Positions 1 through 6,353 of a stretch of 8,862 bases of DNA are shown here, piece by piece. The translations under genes were made by a program, and so were the position numbers. Below the pieces are notes generated by a model. It saw nothing but the letters and a program-made list of their open reading frames with translations. It searched no databases and was not told where the DNA came from. This stretch comes from an uncultured Collinsella sp. (GTDB lineage Bacteria; Actinomycetota; Coriobacteriia; Coriobacteriales; Coriobacteriaceae): NCBI GenBank assembly GCA_900542965.1, contig UQPY01000076.1, forward strand, positions 1-8,862. The letters run 5' to 3'. The number at the start of each line of letters is the position of its first letter. The stretch's first letter is position 1.

Positions 1-411
1 GTGCCCGGCGCGGGTGCTGCCGGTGGCTTGGGCGCGGCGTTACTGGCGCTCGGTGCGGAGCTACGCTCGGGCGTGGAGACGGTGCTCGATCTGATTGGGT
101 TTGACGAACGCATGCGTGATGTCGACCTGGTCATAACGGGCGAGGGCAATATGGACGAGCAGTCCGCCGCCGGTAAGGCACCGGTGGGTGTGGCTCGCCG
201 CGCCAAGCGATATGGCAAGCCGGTGGTCGCCGTCGTGGGCGGTCGCGCCGTCAACCTGGACGCGGTATATGGGCAGGGTATTGACTTGGTTTTGCCGATC
301 TGCCGCAAGCCCATGCCCCTCGACCAGGCGCTCGGTGTGCAAGAAGCCACAACCAACCTCATCTGCGCCGGCGAGGCAGCCGCCCAATCCTACGACCTTG
401 GCCGTATCTAA
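1..411 (+). CDS. Glycerate kinase, C-terminal part (cut by window edge)
   Basis: This is the C-terminal 136 residues of a type-1 glycerate kinase (glycerate 2-kinase, GarK/GlxK family), a cytoplasmic enzyme that phosphorylates D-glycerate with ATP to feed lower glycolysis. Visible family features are the glycine-rich start (PGAGAAGGLGAAL), the segment DLVITGEGNMDEQSAAGKAP followed by GVARRAKRYGKP (about residues 42-74), and the following VVAVVGG strand. Full-length members run to about 380 residues, so roughly two thirds lie upstream of the window. The GTG at base 1 is therefore almost certainly an internal valine codon, not a start. The reading frame closes at TAA 409-411. No intrinsic terminator with a T-run follows directly; the inverted repeat at 422-500 is the first structure downstream. 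The family call is secure; substrate stereochemistry and physiological role are inferred from the family. Confidence 0.9.
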   Translation: MPGAGAAGGLGAALLALGAELRSGVETVLDLIGFDERMRDVDLVITGEGNMDEQSAAGKAPVGVARRAKRYGKPVVAVVGGRAVNLDAVYGQGIDLVLPICRKPMPLDQALGVQEATTNLICAGEAAAQSYDLGRI

Positions 412-421
412 AACCCATCCC

Positions 422-500
422 CTCGATAAGTTGCGGTGAAATACGGAGCGTTTTTGCCTTTAAGGGGCCAATTCAGTCCGTATTCCACCGCAACTTCGAG
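422..500. repeat. Long imperfect inverted repeat downstream of glycerate kinase
   Basis: The left arm 422-447 and right arm 477-500 are complementary over 24 positions, with one mismatch and a two-base insertion (TA) in the left arm. The inner 18-bp core is 430-447 against 477-494. The loop is about 29 nt (448-476). It is followed directly by a perfect 10-bp palindrome, AATGGCCATT (501-510), and another CGAGG. No T-run follows on either strand, so it is not a classic intrinsic terminator. The position, structure and lack of coding signal suggest a mobile or REP-like intergenic element or a structured RNA. I infer this from the sequence alone and cannot test the copy number here. Confidence 0.65.
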
Positions 501-563
501 AATGGCCATTCGAGGTTGGCCGCCTTGTGCCTTGGGTCGGACCGTTTGCCACGAAATGCGGCC

Positions 564-689
564 ATCTACTACGTTAAACCGGCCACCTTCGACCATCCCG
601 GAATTTGCAAAAAAAACCGCAGGTAGAAAGCTTGCCGATTTTCGAAAAAGCCGGCTATGGTTGACCCTTGCGGCCTAAACGTAGTAGAT
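564..689. repeat. 126-bp segment bounded by 12-bp perfect inverted repeats
   Basis: ATCTACTACGTT (564-575) and its exact complement AACGTAGTAGAT (678-689) bound this segment. Just inside each end lies a GGCC (581-584 and 672-675). The interior holds an A8 run (609-616) and no convincing open reading frame. Size and terminal repeats recall a miniature inverted-repeat element, although no target duplication is evident outside the ends. It could equally be a large RNA fold. It begins about 64 bases after the 422-500 inverted repeat, and the two may be parts of one composite element. Confidence 0.5.
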
Positions 690-721
690 AGGTCCTTTTC
701 GTGGCGCAGTACCAGATCAGT

Positions 722-810
722 CTATTTAGGACGGGGCTTCCTTGACTACTTTCGCCACCCTGATGCCCCACCAGTCAAAAAGTAGTCAAAAAAGCCCCGT
801 CCCAAATTAG
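722..810. repeat. Long hairpin-forming inverted repeat upstream of ffs
   Basis: The left arm 722-752 and right arm 779-810 pair over about 31 positions with one gap and three mismatches. They include the perfect block GGACGGGGCTT (729-739) against 792-802 and GACTACTTT (744-752) against 779-787. The loop is about 26 nt and contains the near-duplicated GCCACCC/GCCCCACC. There is no T-run after the outer stem on either strand. It ends just before the ffs promoter (816-844), so it may insulate ffs from upstream transcription. The function is inferred. Confidence 0.6.
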
Positions 811-815
811 CTACC

Positions 816-844
816 TTGCTCTGGTGGGCGGGAGCGGGTAAGAT
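816..844 (+). promoter_or_regulatory. Promoter of ffs
   Basis: A -35 box TTGCTC (816-821) and a -10 box TAAGAT (839-844) are separated by exactly 17 bp. The predicted start about seven bases later falls at 851, which is the first base of the closing helix of the SRP RNA. The agreement with the RNA 5' end supports the call. Confidence 0.7.
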
Positions 845-850
845 ATACCG

Positions 851-974
851 AGCGCCTAGCGCGTTCGATGGGTTCGGATGACGACATGTTCCGAATCTGG
901 TCAGGTCCGGAAGGAAGCAGCCATAAGGAGCCTCTGTCGGGCATCCGAATCCATCGAGCGCACGGGCGCTTTTT
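851..974 (+). ncRNA. ffs: Signal recognition particle RNA (small bacterial SRP RNA)
   Basis: This RNA binds Ffh (SRP54) to form the SRP, which delivers ribosomes making membrane and secreted proteins to FtsY at the membrane. The near-invariant core GGTCAGGTCCGGAAGGAAGC lies at 899-918. It carries the GGAA tetraloop (909-912) closed by TCC/GGA (906-908/913-915) and is followed by AGCC. The ends fold back as a long rod: 851-856 pairs with 965-970, 859-862 with 958-961, and 865-880 pairs continuously with 942-957 including one G-U pair. The total of about 120 nt fits the small SRP RNA lacking the Alu domain. Five Ts (970-974) follow the closing helix and may serve as its terminator. A strong promoter sits immediately upstream. 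The 3' end is uncertain by a few bases. Confidence 0.95.
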
Positions 975-981
975 GGTGCCG

Positions 982-1088
982 CGGCTACCCGCGAGTGCCG
1001 GCAGGGCGCTTGGTGTCTCGCTGGTCCTCGGCTTTGCCTGCGGGATCGCTCGACTACCAAGCGCCCTGCCGGCACTCGCGAGTAGCCG
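982..1088. repeat. 33-bp near-perfect inverted repeat directly after ffs
   Basis: Arms 982-1014 and 1056-1088 are complementary over 33 bp with a single mismatch (C990 against A1080 or its neighbour). Pairing continues outward, with slippage, through TTTTGG (971-976) and CCAAAA (1090-1095). The loop is 41 nt (1015-1055). The arms include GAGTGCCGGCAGGGCGCTTGG in one strand sense. The structure starts about eight bases after the T-run of ffs. It may act as a transcription barrier or protect the 3' end, or it may be an independent interspersed repeat. There is no T-run after the right arm. Confidence 0.7.
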
Positions 1089-1097
1089 ACCAAAACC

Positions 1098-1221
1098 ACC
1101 TGAAGGGTCACATTTATCTGAATAATTTAATCCCGTGCTTTTTGCTGCTCGTTGGCGTTGTCTGGAGCGCGGCGGCTACGTGGTTCAAGAGACGGCGGCA
1201 TTACCATCTGTTTTTACAAGT
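1098..1221. other. Intergenic stretch with no feature recognised
   Basis: Between the inverted repeat after ffs and the terminator at 1222 there is no coding frame with a ribosome binding site, no tRNA fold and no clear promoter. A short AT-rich patch lies at about 1112-1130. I see nothing else that I can support. Confidence 0.5.
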
Positions 1222-1264
1222 AAAGAGGCTCGTTTCCCTAGGTTGGGGAAACGAGCCTCTTTTT
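1222..1264. terminator. Intrinsic terminator, 17-bp perfect stem
   Basis: AAAGAGGCTCGTTTCCC (1222-1238) pairs perfectly with 1246-1262 around a 7-nt loop and runs into five Ts (1260-1264) on the plus strand. Read on the minus strand the trailing T-tract is weaker (CTTTACTTG). It lies 46 bases after the stop of the minus-strand surface-protein gene, so it probably ends that transcript too and acts in both directions. The plus-strand reading would catch transcription coming from the ffs side. Confidence 0.85.
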
Positions 1265-1307
1265 GTCTCTGGGTTTGTGGATTGGCGAAGGTAGTATGCT
1301 CTGGCGG

Positions 1308-2306
1308 CTATTTTGAGTTTTTGAGGCGGCGTGTGGCTGTGGCGGTTATTCCGAGGCCTGCGGCGGCGATTCCTGCGAGTGCGATTGCGCTCGGTGCTGT
1401 GTCGCCCGTGTTTGCGAGCTTGCCGGCGGTCGTATCTGCTTGCTTGCCGCTGCTCGTGTTCGCCTGCTTGGTGGAGCTCGATGGGGCGTCTTTGCCGGTC
1501 GCGGGCGAGCTGGCGGGCTGCGCCGTCTCGGCCGGCTGCGCTGAGCTGGAGGGTTTTGTCGTCTCGGCGGGTTTCGTTATCTCGGGCGAGGTGGCCTTGT
1601 CTGCCGCGGCCTTTGCCTCTTCGTATGCCTTGCAGGCATCGTCATATGCCGCTTGCGCCTTTTCCAAATCGCCGAGGAGCGCATCTCGCTTGGCTGTTTC
1701 CTCGTCGATGTGGGCTTTGACTTCCTCCGCCGCACTTTCGAATCTCTGAATCTGTCTTTCCTGGCTTTCGAGGCGGCGTTGGTAGCTGTCAAGCGTCGTT
1801 TTGCAAGACTCTTCTTGCAATTTTGCCGCCATGATTTCGGAGCGCAACTGTTTAATAGCTTCGCTGGGCGCCTCGTCGCCGAGTGCCTTAAGTGCCTCTA
1901 ATTTTGCCTGAAGGCTGCTTACCAGGTTGCTGGCCTCGTCGTATTTGGCTTGGGCTGCATCGACGTTCGCTTGCATGGCGGGAAGGAGTTCCCTACATTC
2001 GGCGGCATGCGCCAGCATAATGTCGCGGAGCTCTTGATCACTGGCAATCATATTATTGATTCCCGCAATTCTCTCGGGACTTGCGGCGTCCTCCGCTGCT
2101 TTGAGTTTTTTGAGCGCTTCCTGCATGGCTGCATACGCTTTTTCTTTTGCGGCGGCCGCATCTTCCGTCTGCAAGGCAACTGCACCGGTGGGGGAGCTGG
2201 TTTCTGCCGCGATCGCCGTTGCGGGGGCGATTCCCGCGACAAGTGCCGCGGAAAGGGCGATGCCCACAGTTGCTCGTCTTGCTCTTCTTGCGAGAATGTC
2301 GTTCAT
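1308..2306 (-). CDS. Secreted coiled-coil protein with LAXTG cell-wall anchor
   Basis: This 332-residue protein is predicted to be exported and anchored to the cell wall. Residues 1-34 form a signal peptide: a basic RRARR stretch, a hydrophobic core, and an AIAA cleavage region. Residues about 48-239 are rich in Ala, Glu, Lys and Gln with heptad-like spacing, as in a long alpha-helical coiled coil. Residues 240-296 form a Pro/Ser/Thr/Lys linker typical of wall spanning. The C-terminus has LANTG (297-301), a hydrophobic segment and the basic tail RRLKNSK, a sortase sorting signal. LAXTG is the form recognised by class E sortases of high-GC Gram-positives. The ATG at 2306 is chosen because GAGGTG lies five bases upstream (2312-2317). 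The gene is divergent from the ABC operon and is followed by the terminator at 1222-1264. The ligand or role is unknown; adhesion or a structural surface role would be a guess. Confidence 0.88.
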   Translation of the reverse strand: MNDILARRARRATVGIALSAALVAGIAPATAIAAETSSPTGAVALQTEDAAAAKEKAYAAMQEALKKLKAAEDAASPERIAGINNMIASDQELRDIMLAHAAECRELLPAMQANVDAAQAKYDEASNLVSSLQAKLEALKALGDEAPSEAIKQLRSEIMAAKLQEESCKTTLDSYQRRLESQERQIQRFESAAEEVKAHIDEETAKRDALLGDLEKAQAAYDDACKAYEEAKAAADKATSPEITKPAETTKPSSSAQPAETAQPASSPATGKDAPSSSTKQANTSSGKQADTTAGKLANTGDTAPSAIALAGIAAAGLGITATATRRLKNSK

Positions 2307-2521
2307 CTCGGCACCTCATTTCAAGGGTCGGCGACTAACTTGGTAGCACTAATGTAAGTATATCAGGCGGTCGACCCGACACTGGCTGGGTGTGCGCGTG
2401 CTTTTCCGCTTCTTTGGAAACCGAATCCCATTAGAAATGACGAGTTGTTTACGCTTCTTTTGGGCTCACCGTACTATCATGATTCGAATTGAGTGTGAAT
2501 GATGATAGGGAGCGCCTTTTT
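2307..2521. promoter_or_regulatory. Divergent promoter region between surface protein and ABC operon
   Basis: Two divergent genes share this 215-bp gap. On the minus strand, TATACT (complement of 2357-2362) is a plausible -10 for the surface-protein gene, without a convincing -35. On the plus strand, TTTACG (2448-2453) and TACTAT (2472-2477), 18 bp apart, are a weak candidate promoter for the ABC operon. No long operator palindrome was seen, and no regulator gene is adjacent. Confidence 0.35.
2507..2512 (+). promoter_or_regulatory. Ribosome binding site deciding the first ABC start
   Basis: AGGGAG ends nine bases before ATG 2522. An in-frame TTG at 2489 and GTG at 2495 lie further upstream but have no Shine-Dalgarno sequence in front, so ATG 2522 is preferred. 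Confidence 0.65.
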
Positions 2522-4372
2522 ATGATTGAGTTGCTCAGGCGTTTTGGTGGTAAGTTTCGCCGGTATATGGTGATCGGCCCTGCGTGCAAGTTGATCGAAG
2601 TGATCTTTGACCTGCTGACGCCGCTCGTGATTGCCCAGATGATCGACAAGGGCATCGGTGCGCACGATGTCAACGCCGTCGTCCACTACGGTATGCTGCT
2701 TGGCGCCATGGCCGTGATCGGCATCTCGTTTACGCTCGTTTGCCAAAAGATGGCGGCGCTCACCTCACAGGGCATGGGCACCGATATTCGCGGCGCGCTC
2801 TACGGGCACATCAATAAGCTGAGCTATGCCGAGCTCGATCGCTTTGGCACGCCGTCGCTCATCACGCGCATCACCAACGACGTCAATCAGGTGCAGCTCG
2901 CCGTGGCGCTGGGCGTGCGCATGCTTATCCGCTGGCCTTTCCTGGCGGTGGGCTCCATGGTTGCGGCCCTCGCCATCGACCTTAAGCTCGGCATTATCTT
3001 TTTAATCTGCACGCCCGCCATCGGCCTGGTGTTTTGGTTTGTCATGGCGCGCTGCATTCCGTACTACAAGCAGCTGCAGGCAAAGCTCGACCGCATTGCG
3101 CTCATTTGCCGCGAGGGGCTTTCGGGCGCTCGTGTGGTCCGCGCGTTTGTGCGCGAGGATCACGAGCGCGAGCGTTTTGCCCAGGCGGCTGACGATCAGG
3201 CGTATGTCGCCATCGCGGTGGGCAAGCTCTCGTCGATTCTCAACCCCGTCACGTTTTTGGTGATGAACCTGGGCGTGTGCGCCATCCTGTGGGTGGGCGG
3301 CATCCAGGTGAATGTGGGCGAGCTCACGCAGGGCCAGGTCATGGCGTTTGTCAACTACATGACGCAGACGCTCACCTCCATCGTGTACGTCGCCAACCTG
3401 GTCGTGGTCTTTACCAAGGCGAGCGCCAGCGCGTCGCGCATCAACGAGGTGCTCAATTGCGTGCCGAGCATTACCGACGAGGGCAACGAGCCGGTCGCCC
3501 TGCCCGAGCCGAACGCGGCGGGCGCAGCTGCCCCGGTCCCCGCGCTGAGCTTGAGCCACGCGAGCTTCTCCTTTGGCGCGGGCGCCGCCAATGCCGTCAA
3601 CGACGTGACTCTGGATTTGCCGCTGGGCAAAACGCTCGGCATTATCGGCGGCACGGGCAGTGGTAAGTCCACGCTCGTCTCGCTCATTCCGCGCCTGTAC
3701 GATGCGGGTACCGGCAGCGTGAGCGTAATGGGTGCCGACGTGCGCACCTGGCCGCTCGACCAGCTGCGCCACGTGGTCGCGACCGTCCCGCAGCGCGCGT
3801 CGCTGGTGAGCGGCACCATTCGCAGCAACCTGACCTGGCGCGACGAGTCGGCGACCGACGAGGAGCTCTGGGCGGCGCTCGATATGGCGCAGGCCAGCGA
3901 GCTCGTGCGCAACAAGCCGCAGGGGCTCGACGCCTCGGTCGAGGCGGGCGGCAAGAACTTCAGCGGTGGTCAGCGCCAGCGCCTGACCATCGCGCGTGCC
4001 TTGGTGGGTTCGCCGCAGATTCTGATCATGGACGACTCCGCCTCGGCACTCGATTTTAAGACCGACGCGGCGCTTCGCCATGCCATCCGCGAGCGCAGCG
4101 TGCGCGGCGCCGCCGAGGGCGGGTTGCCGCTGACGACCGTCATCGTGAGCCAGCGCGTCTCGACCGTGCGCGATGCCGACATGATCTGTGTGCTCGATCA
4201 CGGTTCGGTTGCGGGCCTGGGTACGCACGACGAGCTGTACGCAAGCTGCCAGCTCTACCGCGAGATTTGCCAGTCGCAGCTCCGCCGTGAGGAGCTCGAA
4301 GGCCAGCAGGGGAGTGCGACGCCCGCTTCGGACTCCGCCCCTGCATCCACCCGCGCAAAGGAGGGCCGCTAA
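2522..4372 (+). CDS. ABC exporter half-transporter, subunit with degenerate ATP site
   Basis: This 616-residue protein has a six-helix transmembrane domain (about residues 15-300) fused to a nucleotide-binding domain (about 340-580). Walker A is GGTGSGKST (376-384), the signature is FSGGQ (480-484) and Walker B is ILIMDD (500-505). The catalytic Glu after Walker B is replaced by Asp (D505), and the switch (H-loop) His by Gln (Q544, SQRVST). These are the hallmark substitutions of the degenerate-site subunit in heterodimeric exporters of the TM287/288, BmrCD and LmrCD type. The partner is the next gene, with zero intergenic bases. The pair is expected in the cytoplasmic membrane, exporting hydrophobic compounds or drugs; the real substrate cannot be read from sequence. 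A hydrophilic Ser/Ala-rich tail follows the ATPase domain. Start choice: ATG 2522 has AGGGAG upstream; a TTG at 2489 would add 11 residues. Confidence 0.93.
   Translation: MIELLRRFGGKFRRYMVIGPACKLIEVIFDLLTPLVIAQMIDKGIGAHDVNAVVHYGMLLGAMAVIGISFTLVCQKMAALTSQGMGTDIRGALYGHINKLSYAELDRFGTPSLITRITNDVNQVQLAVALGVRMLIRWPFLAVGSMVAALAIDLKLGIIFLICTPAIGLVFWFVMARCIPYYKQLQAKLDRIALICREGLSGARVVRAFVREDHERERFAQAADDQAYVAIAVGKLSSILNPVTFLVMNLGVCAILWVGGIQVNVGELTQGQVMAFVNYMTQTLTSIVYVANLVVVFTKASASASRINEVLNCVPSITDEGNEPVALPEPNAAGAAAPVPALSLSHASFSFGAGAANAVNDVTLDLPLGKTLGIIGGTGSGKSTLVSLIPRLYDAGTGSVSVMGADVRTWPLDQLRHVVATVPQRASLVSGTIRSNLTWRDESATDEELWAALDMAQASELVRNKPQGLDASVEAGGKNFSGGQRQRLTIARALVGSPQILIMDDSASALDFKTDAALRHAIRERSVRGAAEGGLPLTTVIVSQRVSTVRDADMICVLDHGSVAGLGTHDELYASCQLYREICQSQLRREELEGQQGSATPASDSAPASTRAKEGR
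4357..4365 (+). promoter_or_regulatory. Ribosome binding site inside the end of the first ABC gene
   Basis: AAAGGAGGG lies within the last codons of the upstream gene, seven bases before ATG 4373. It fixes that ATG as the start and indicates translation coupled to the upstream gene. Confidence 0.8.
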
Positions 4373-6232
4373 ATGAATCCGTATACTTCTTCCGGTTCGG
4401 TCGCCACGATGACGGCCAATGTGTCCGGTAGCGATAACCTCAACGATCTGGGTGACGGCCCGCGCCAGCCCGGCGACCCCGAGCGCTACCCCGTGGGCGC
4501 GGTGACTCGCCGCCTGATGGGCTACGTCCGTCCGCACCGCATCTCGTTTGCGGCGTCGTTTGTGAGTGCCGCCATCTCGGTGATTCTGCAACTCTATACG
4601 CCCATCCTCGTCGGCGAGGGCATCGATCTCATCGTTGCCGCCGGACAGGTGGACTTCGATGCGCTGCTGCCGCTTGTCACCAAGCTCGCGATTGTCGTGA
4701 TGGGCGCTGCGGCGTTCCAGTGGCTGCAGGGCTACTGTGTTAACCGCCTGTCCTACGAGACGGTGCGCGACATGCGCGTGGAGGCGAGCGACAAGCTCAG
4801 CCGCATGCCGCTCAGCTTTATCGACAGCCATGCCCACGGCGACCTTATGAGCCGTGTGGTCAACGATGTCGACCAGGTGGGCGACGGCCTGCTGCAGGGC
4901 TTCACGCAACTCTTTACTGGAGTCATCACTATCGTGGGCACGCTCGCGTTTATGCTCTCCATCAACCTGACCATGACGCTCGTGGTGGTGCTTGTCACAC
5001 CTCTTTCCATCTTTGCGGCGGGCGCCATCGCCAAGCTCTCCAACAAGAGCTTTACAGCGCAGCAGCGCATTCAGGGCCAGCTGGGCGGCCATATCGAGGA
5101 GTATGTGGGTGAGCAAAAGCTCGTGGACGCCTTCGCCTATGGACCGAACGCGCAGCAGCGTTTCGACGCCCTCAACGCCGAGCTCTACACCGCGGGTGAG
5201 CGCGCGCAGTTTATGGGTTCGCTCTCTAACCCCGGCACGCGCTTTATCAACAACATCATCTATGCCGTGGTGGCCGTGATCGGCTGCGTTGGCGTGATTA
5301 CGGGCGTGCCCGCGGCGCTCACGGTGGGCGGTGTGCAGATCTTCCTGTCTTACGCCAACCAGTACACCAAGCCGTTCAACGAGGTCACCAACGTCATCAC
5401 GCAGATCCAGACGGCCTATGCCTCGGCGCGCCGCATGTTTGCGCTGCTCGATGCACGCGAGCAGGAGCCCGATGCCGCGGATGCCGTTGAACTCACAGCC
5501 CCGCAGGGTGAGGTCGCCTTTGAGCATGTGGACTTTAGCTACGTGCCCGACCGCAAGCTGCTGCAGGACATCTGCATCGACGCCAAGCCCGGTATGCGGT
5601 TTGCCCTCGTTGGCCCCACGGGCTGCGGTAAGACGACGCTCATCAACCTGCTGCTGCGCTTTTACGACATCGATGCCGGGCGCATCGTGGTCGACGGGCA
5701 TTCCTCGCGCGACTACACGCGTGAGAGCCTGCGCCGCGCCTTTGGCATGGTGCTGCAGGACACCTGGCTGTTCGAGGGCACGGTGGCCCAGAACATTGCC
5801 TACGGTTGCCCCGATGCCACGCGCGAGCAGATTGTCGAGGCCGCCAAGCGCGCGCACGCGCACAAGTTTATCGTGCAGCTGCCAGGCGGCTACGATACGG
5901 TGATCGGCGAGGACGGCGGCACGTTTAGCCAGGGCCAAAAGCAGCTGCTGTGCATTGCGCGCGTCATGCTCACCGACCCGGCTATCTTGCTGCTGGACGA
6001 GGCAACGTCGAGTATCGACACGCGCACCGAGCTGCAGGTGCAGGCGGCATTCGACGAGCTCATGGCCGGTCGCACAAGCTTTGTGGTGGCGCACCGCCTG
6101 TCGACGATCCGCAACGCCGACTGCATTCTGGTCATGCGCGACGGCCAGATTATCGATCGCGGCACGCACGACGAGCTGTTAGCGGCAGGCGGCTTCTACG
6201 CCGAACTCTACCGCAGCCAATTCGCCCAGTGA
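4373..6232 (+). CDS. ABC exporter half-transporter, subunit with canonical catalytic residues
   Basis: This 619-residue partner subunit of the heterodimeric exporter starts with a hydrophilic N-terminal extension of about 45 residues. The transmembrane domain spans about 50-330 and the ATPase domain about 370-605. Walker A is GPTGCGKTT (414-422), Walker B ILLLDE (538-543) with the catalytic Glu E543, and the switch His is H574 (AHRLST). Its signature motif is FSQGQ (518-522) instead of SGGQ. In a head-to-tail ATP dimer this altered signature faces the degenerate Walker A/B of the first subunit. The canonical FSGGQ of the first subunit faces the canonical Walker A/B here. The assembly therefore has one competent and one degenerate site. 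The start directly abuts the stop of the first gene (TAAATG). No clear terminator follows before the flavodoxin promoter. Multidrug export is the usual family role; substrate unknown. Confidence 0.94.
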   Translation: MNPYTSSGSVATMTANVSGSDNLNDLGDGPRQPGDPERYPVGAVTRRLMGYVRPHRISFAASFVSAAISVILQLYTPILVGEGIDLIVAAGQVDFDALLPLVTKLAIVVMGAAAFQWLQGYCVNRLSYETVRDMRVEASDKLSRMPLSFIDSHAHGDLMSRVVNDVDQVGDGLLQGFTQLFTGVITIVGTLAFMLSINLTMTLVVVLVTPLSIFAAGAIAKLSNKSFTAQQRIQGQLGGHIEEYVGEQKLVDAFAYGPNAQQRFDALNAELYTAGERAQFMGSLSNPGTRFINNIIYAVVAVIGCVGVITGVPAALTVGGVQIFLSYANQYTKPFNEVTNVITQIQTAYASARRMFALLDAREQEPDAADAVELTAPQGEVAFEHVDFSYVPDRKLLQDICIDAKPGMRFALVGPTGCGKTTLINLLLRFYDIDAGRIVVDGHSSRDYTRESLRRAFGMVLQDTWLFEGTVAQNIAYGCPDATREQIVEAAKRAHAHKFIVQLPGGYDTVIGEDGGTFSQGQKQLLCIARVMLTDPAILLLDEATSSIDTRTELQVQAAFDELMAGRTSFVVAHRLSTIRNADCILVMRDGQIIDRGTHDELLAAGGFYAELYRSQFAQ

Positions 6233-6260
6233 GCAAGCCCGCGGGGCAAATTAATCAATC

Positions 6261-6300
6261 GACAGACGGTGGTTTACATCTGTCACGTTAGTACTAAGAT
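6261..6300 (+). promoter_or_regulatory. Promoter of the flavodoxin gene, with possible operator
   Basis: TTTACA (6273-6278) and TAAGAT (6295-6300) are separated by 16 bp and give a leader of about 47 bases. GACAGA (6261-6266) and its complement TCTGTC (6279-6284) flank the -35 box and could form a small operator. The promoter fits well; the operator is speculative. Confidence 0.5.
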
Positions 6301-6353
6301 ATTCATCTAATAAATTGCATTAGTGGCTTTAGTTTTGGGGGATACGAGGCAAC

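Noticed and set aside
408..596. 62-codon minus-strand frame over the 422-500 inverted repeat
   Set aside because: It lies mostly on the two structured repeats, lacks a ribosome binding site and shows no recognised domain; the structure explains the sequence better.
1170..1195. Possible tRNA T-loop (GGTTCAAGA)
   Set aside because: The surrounding bases do not form a T-stem, acceptor stem or anticodon arm.
746..1294. Open frames on both strands across ffs and the 982-1088 palindrome
   Set aside because: The same peptide pieces (such as RVPAGRLV and APCRHSRVA) appear from both strands simply because of the inverted repeat, and the SRP RNA occupies the region.
3002..6169. A 1055-codon open frame on the minus strand opposite the two ABC genes
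   Set aside because: It is the antisense of two clearly recognised genes, is dominated by His, Arg, Ala and Val as expected from GC-rich complement bias, and has no family motif or ribosome binding site.
6233..6255. Terminator after the ABC operon (GCCCGCGGGGC)
   Set aside because: The stem is only four to five base pairs and no T-run follows.
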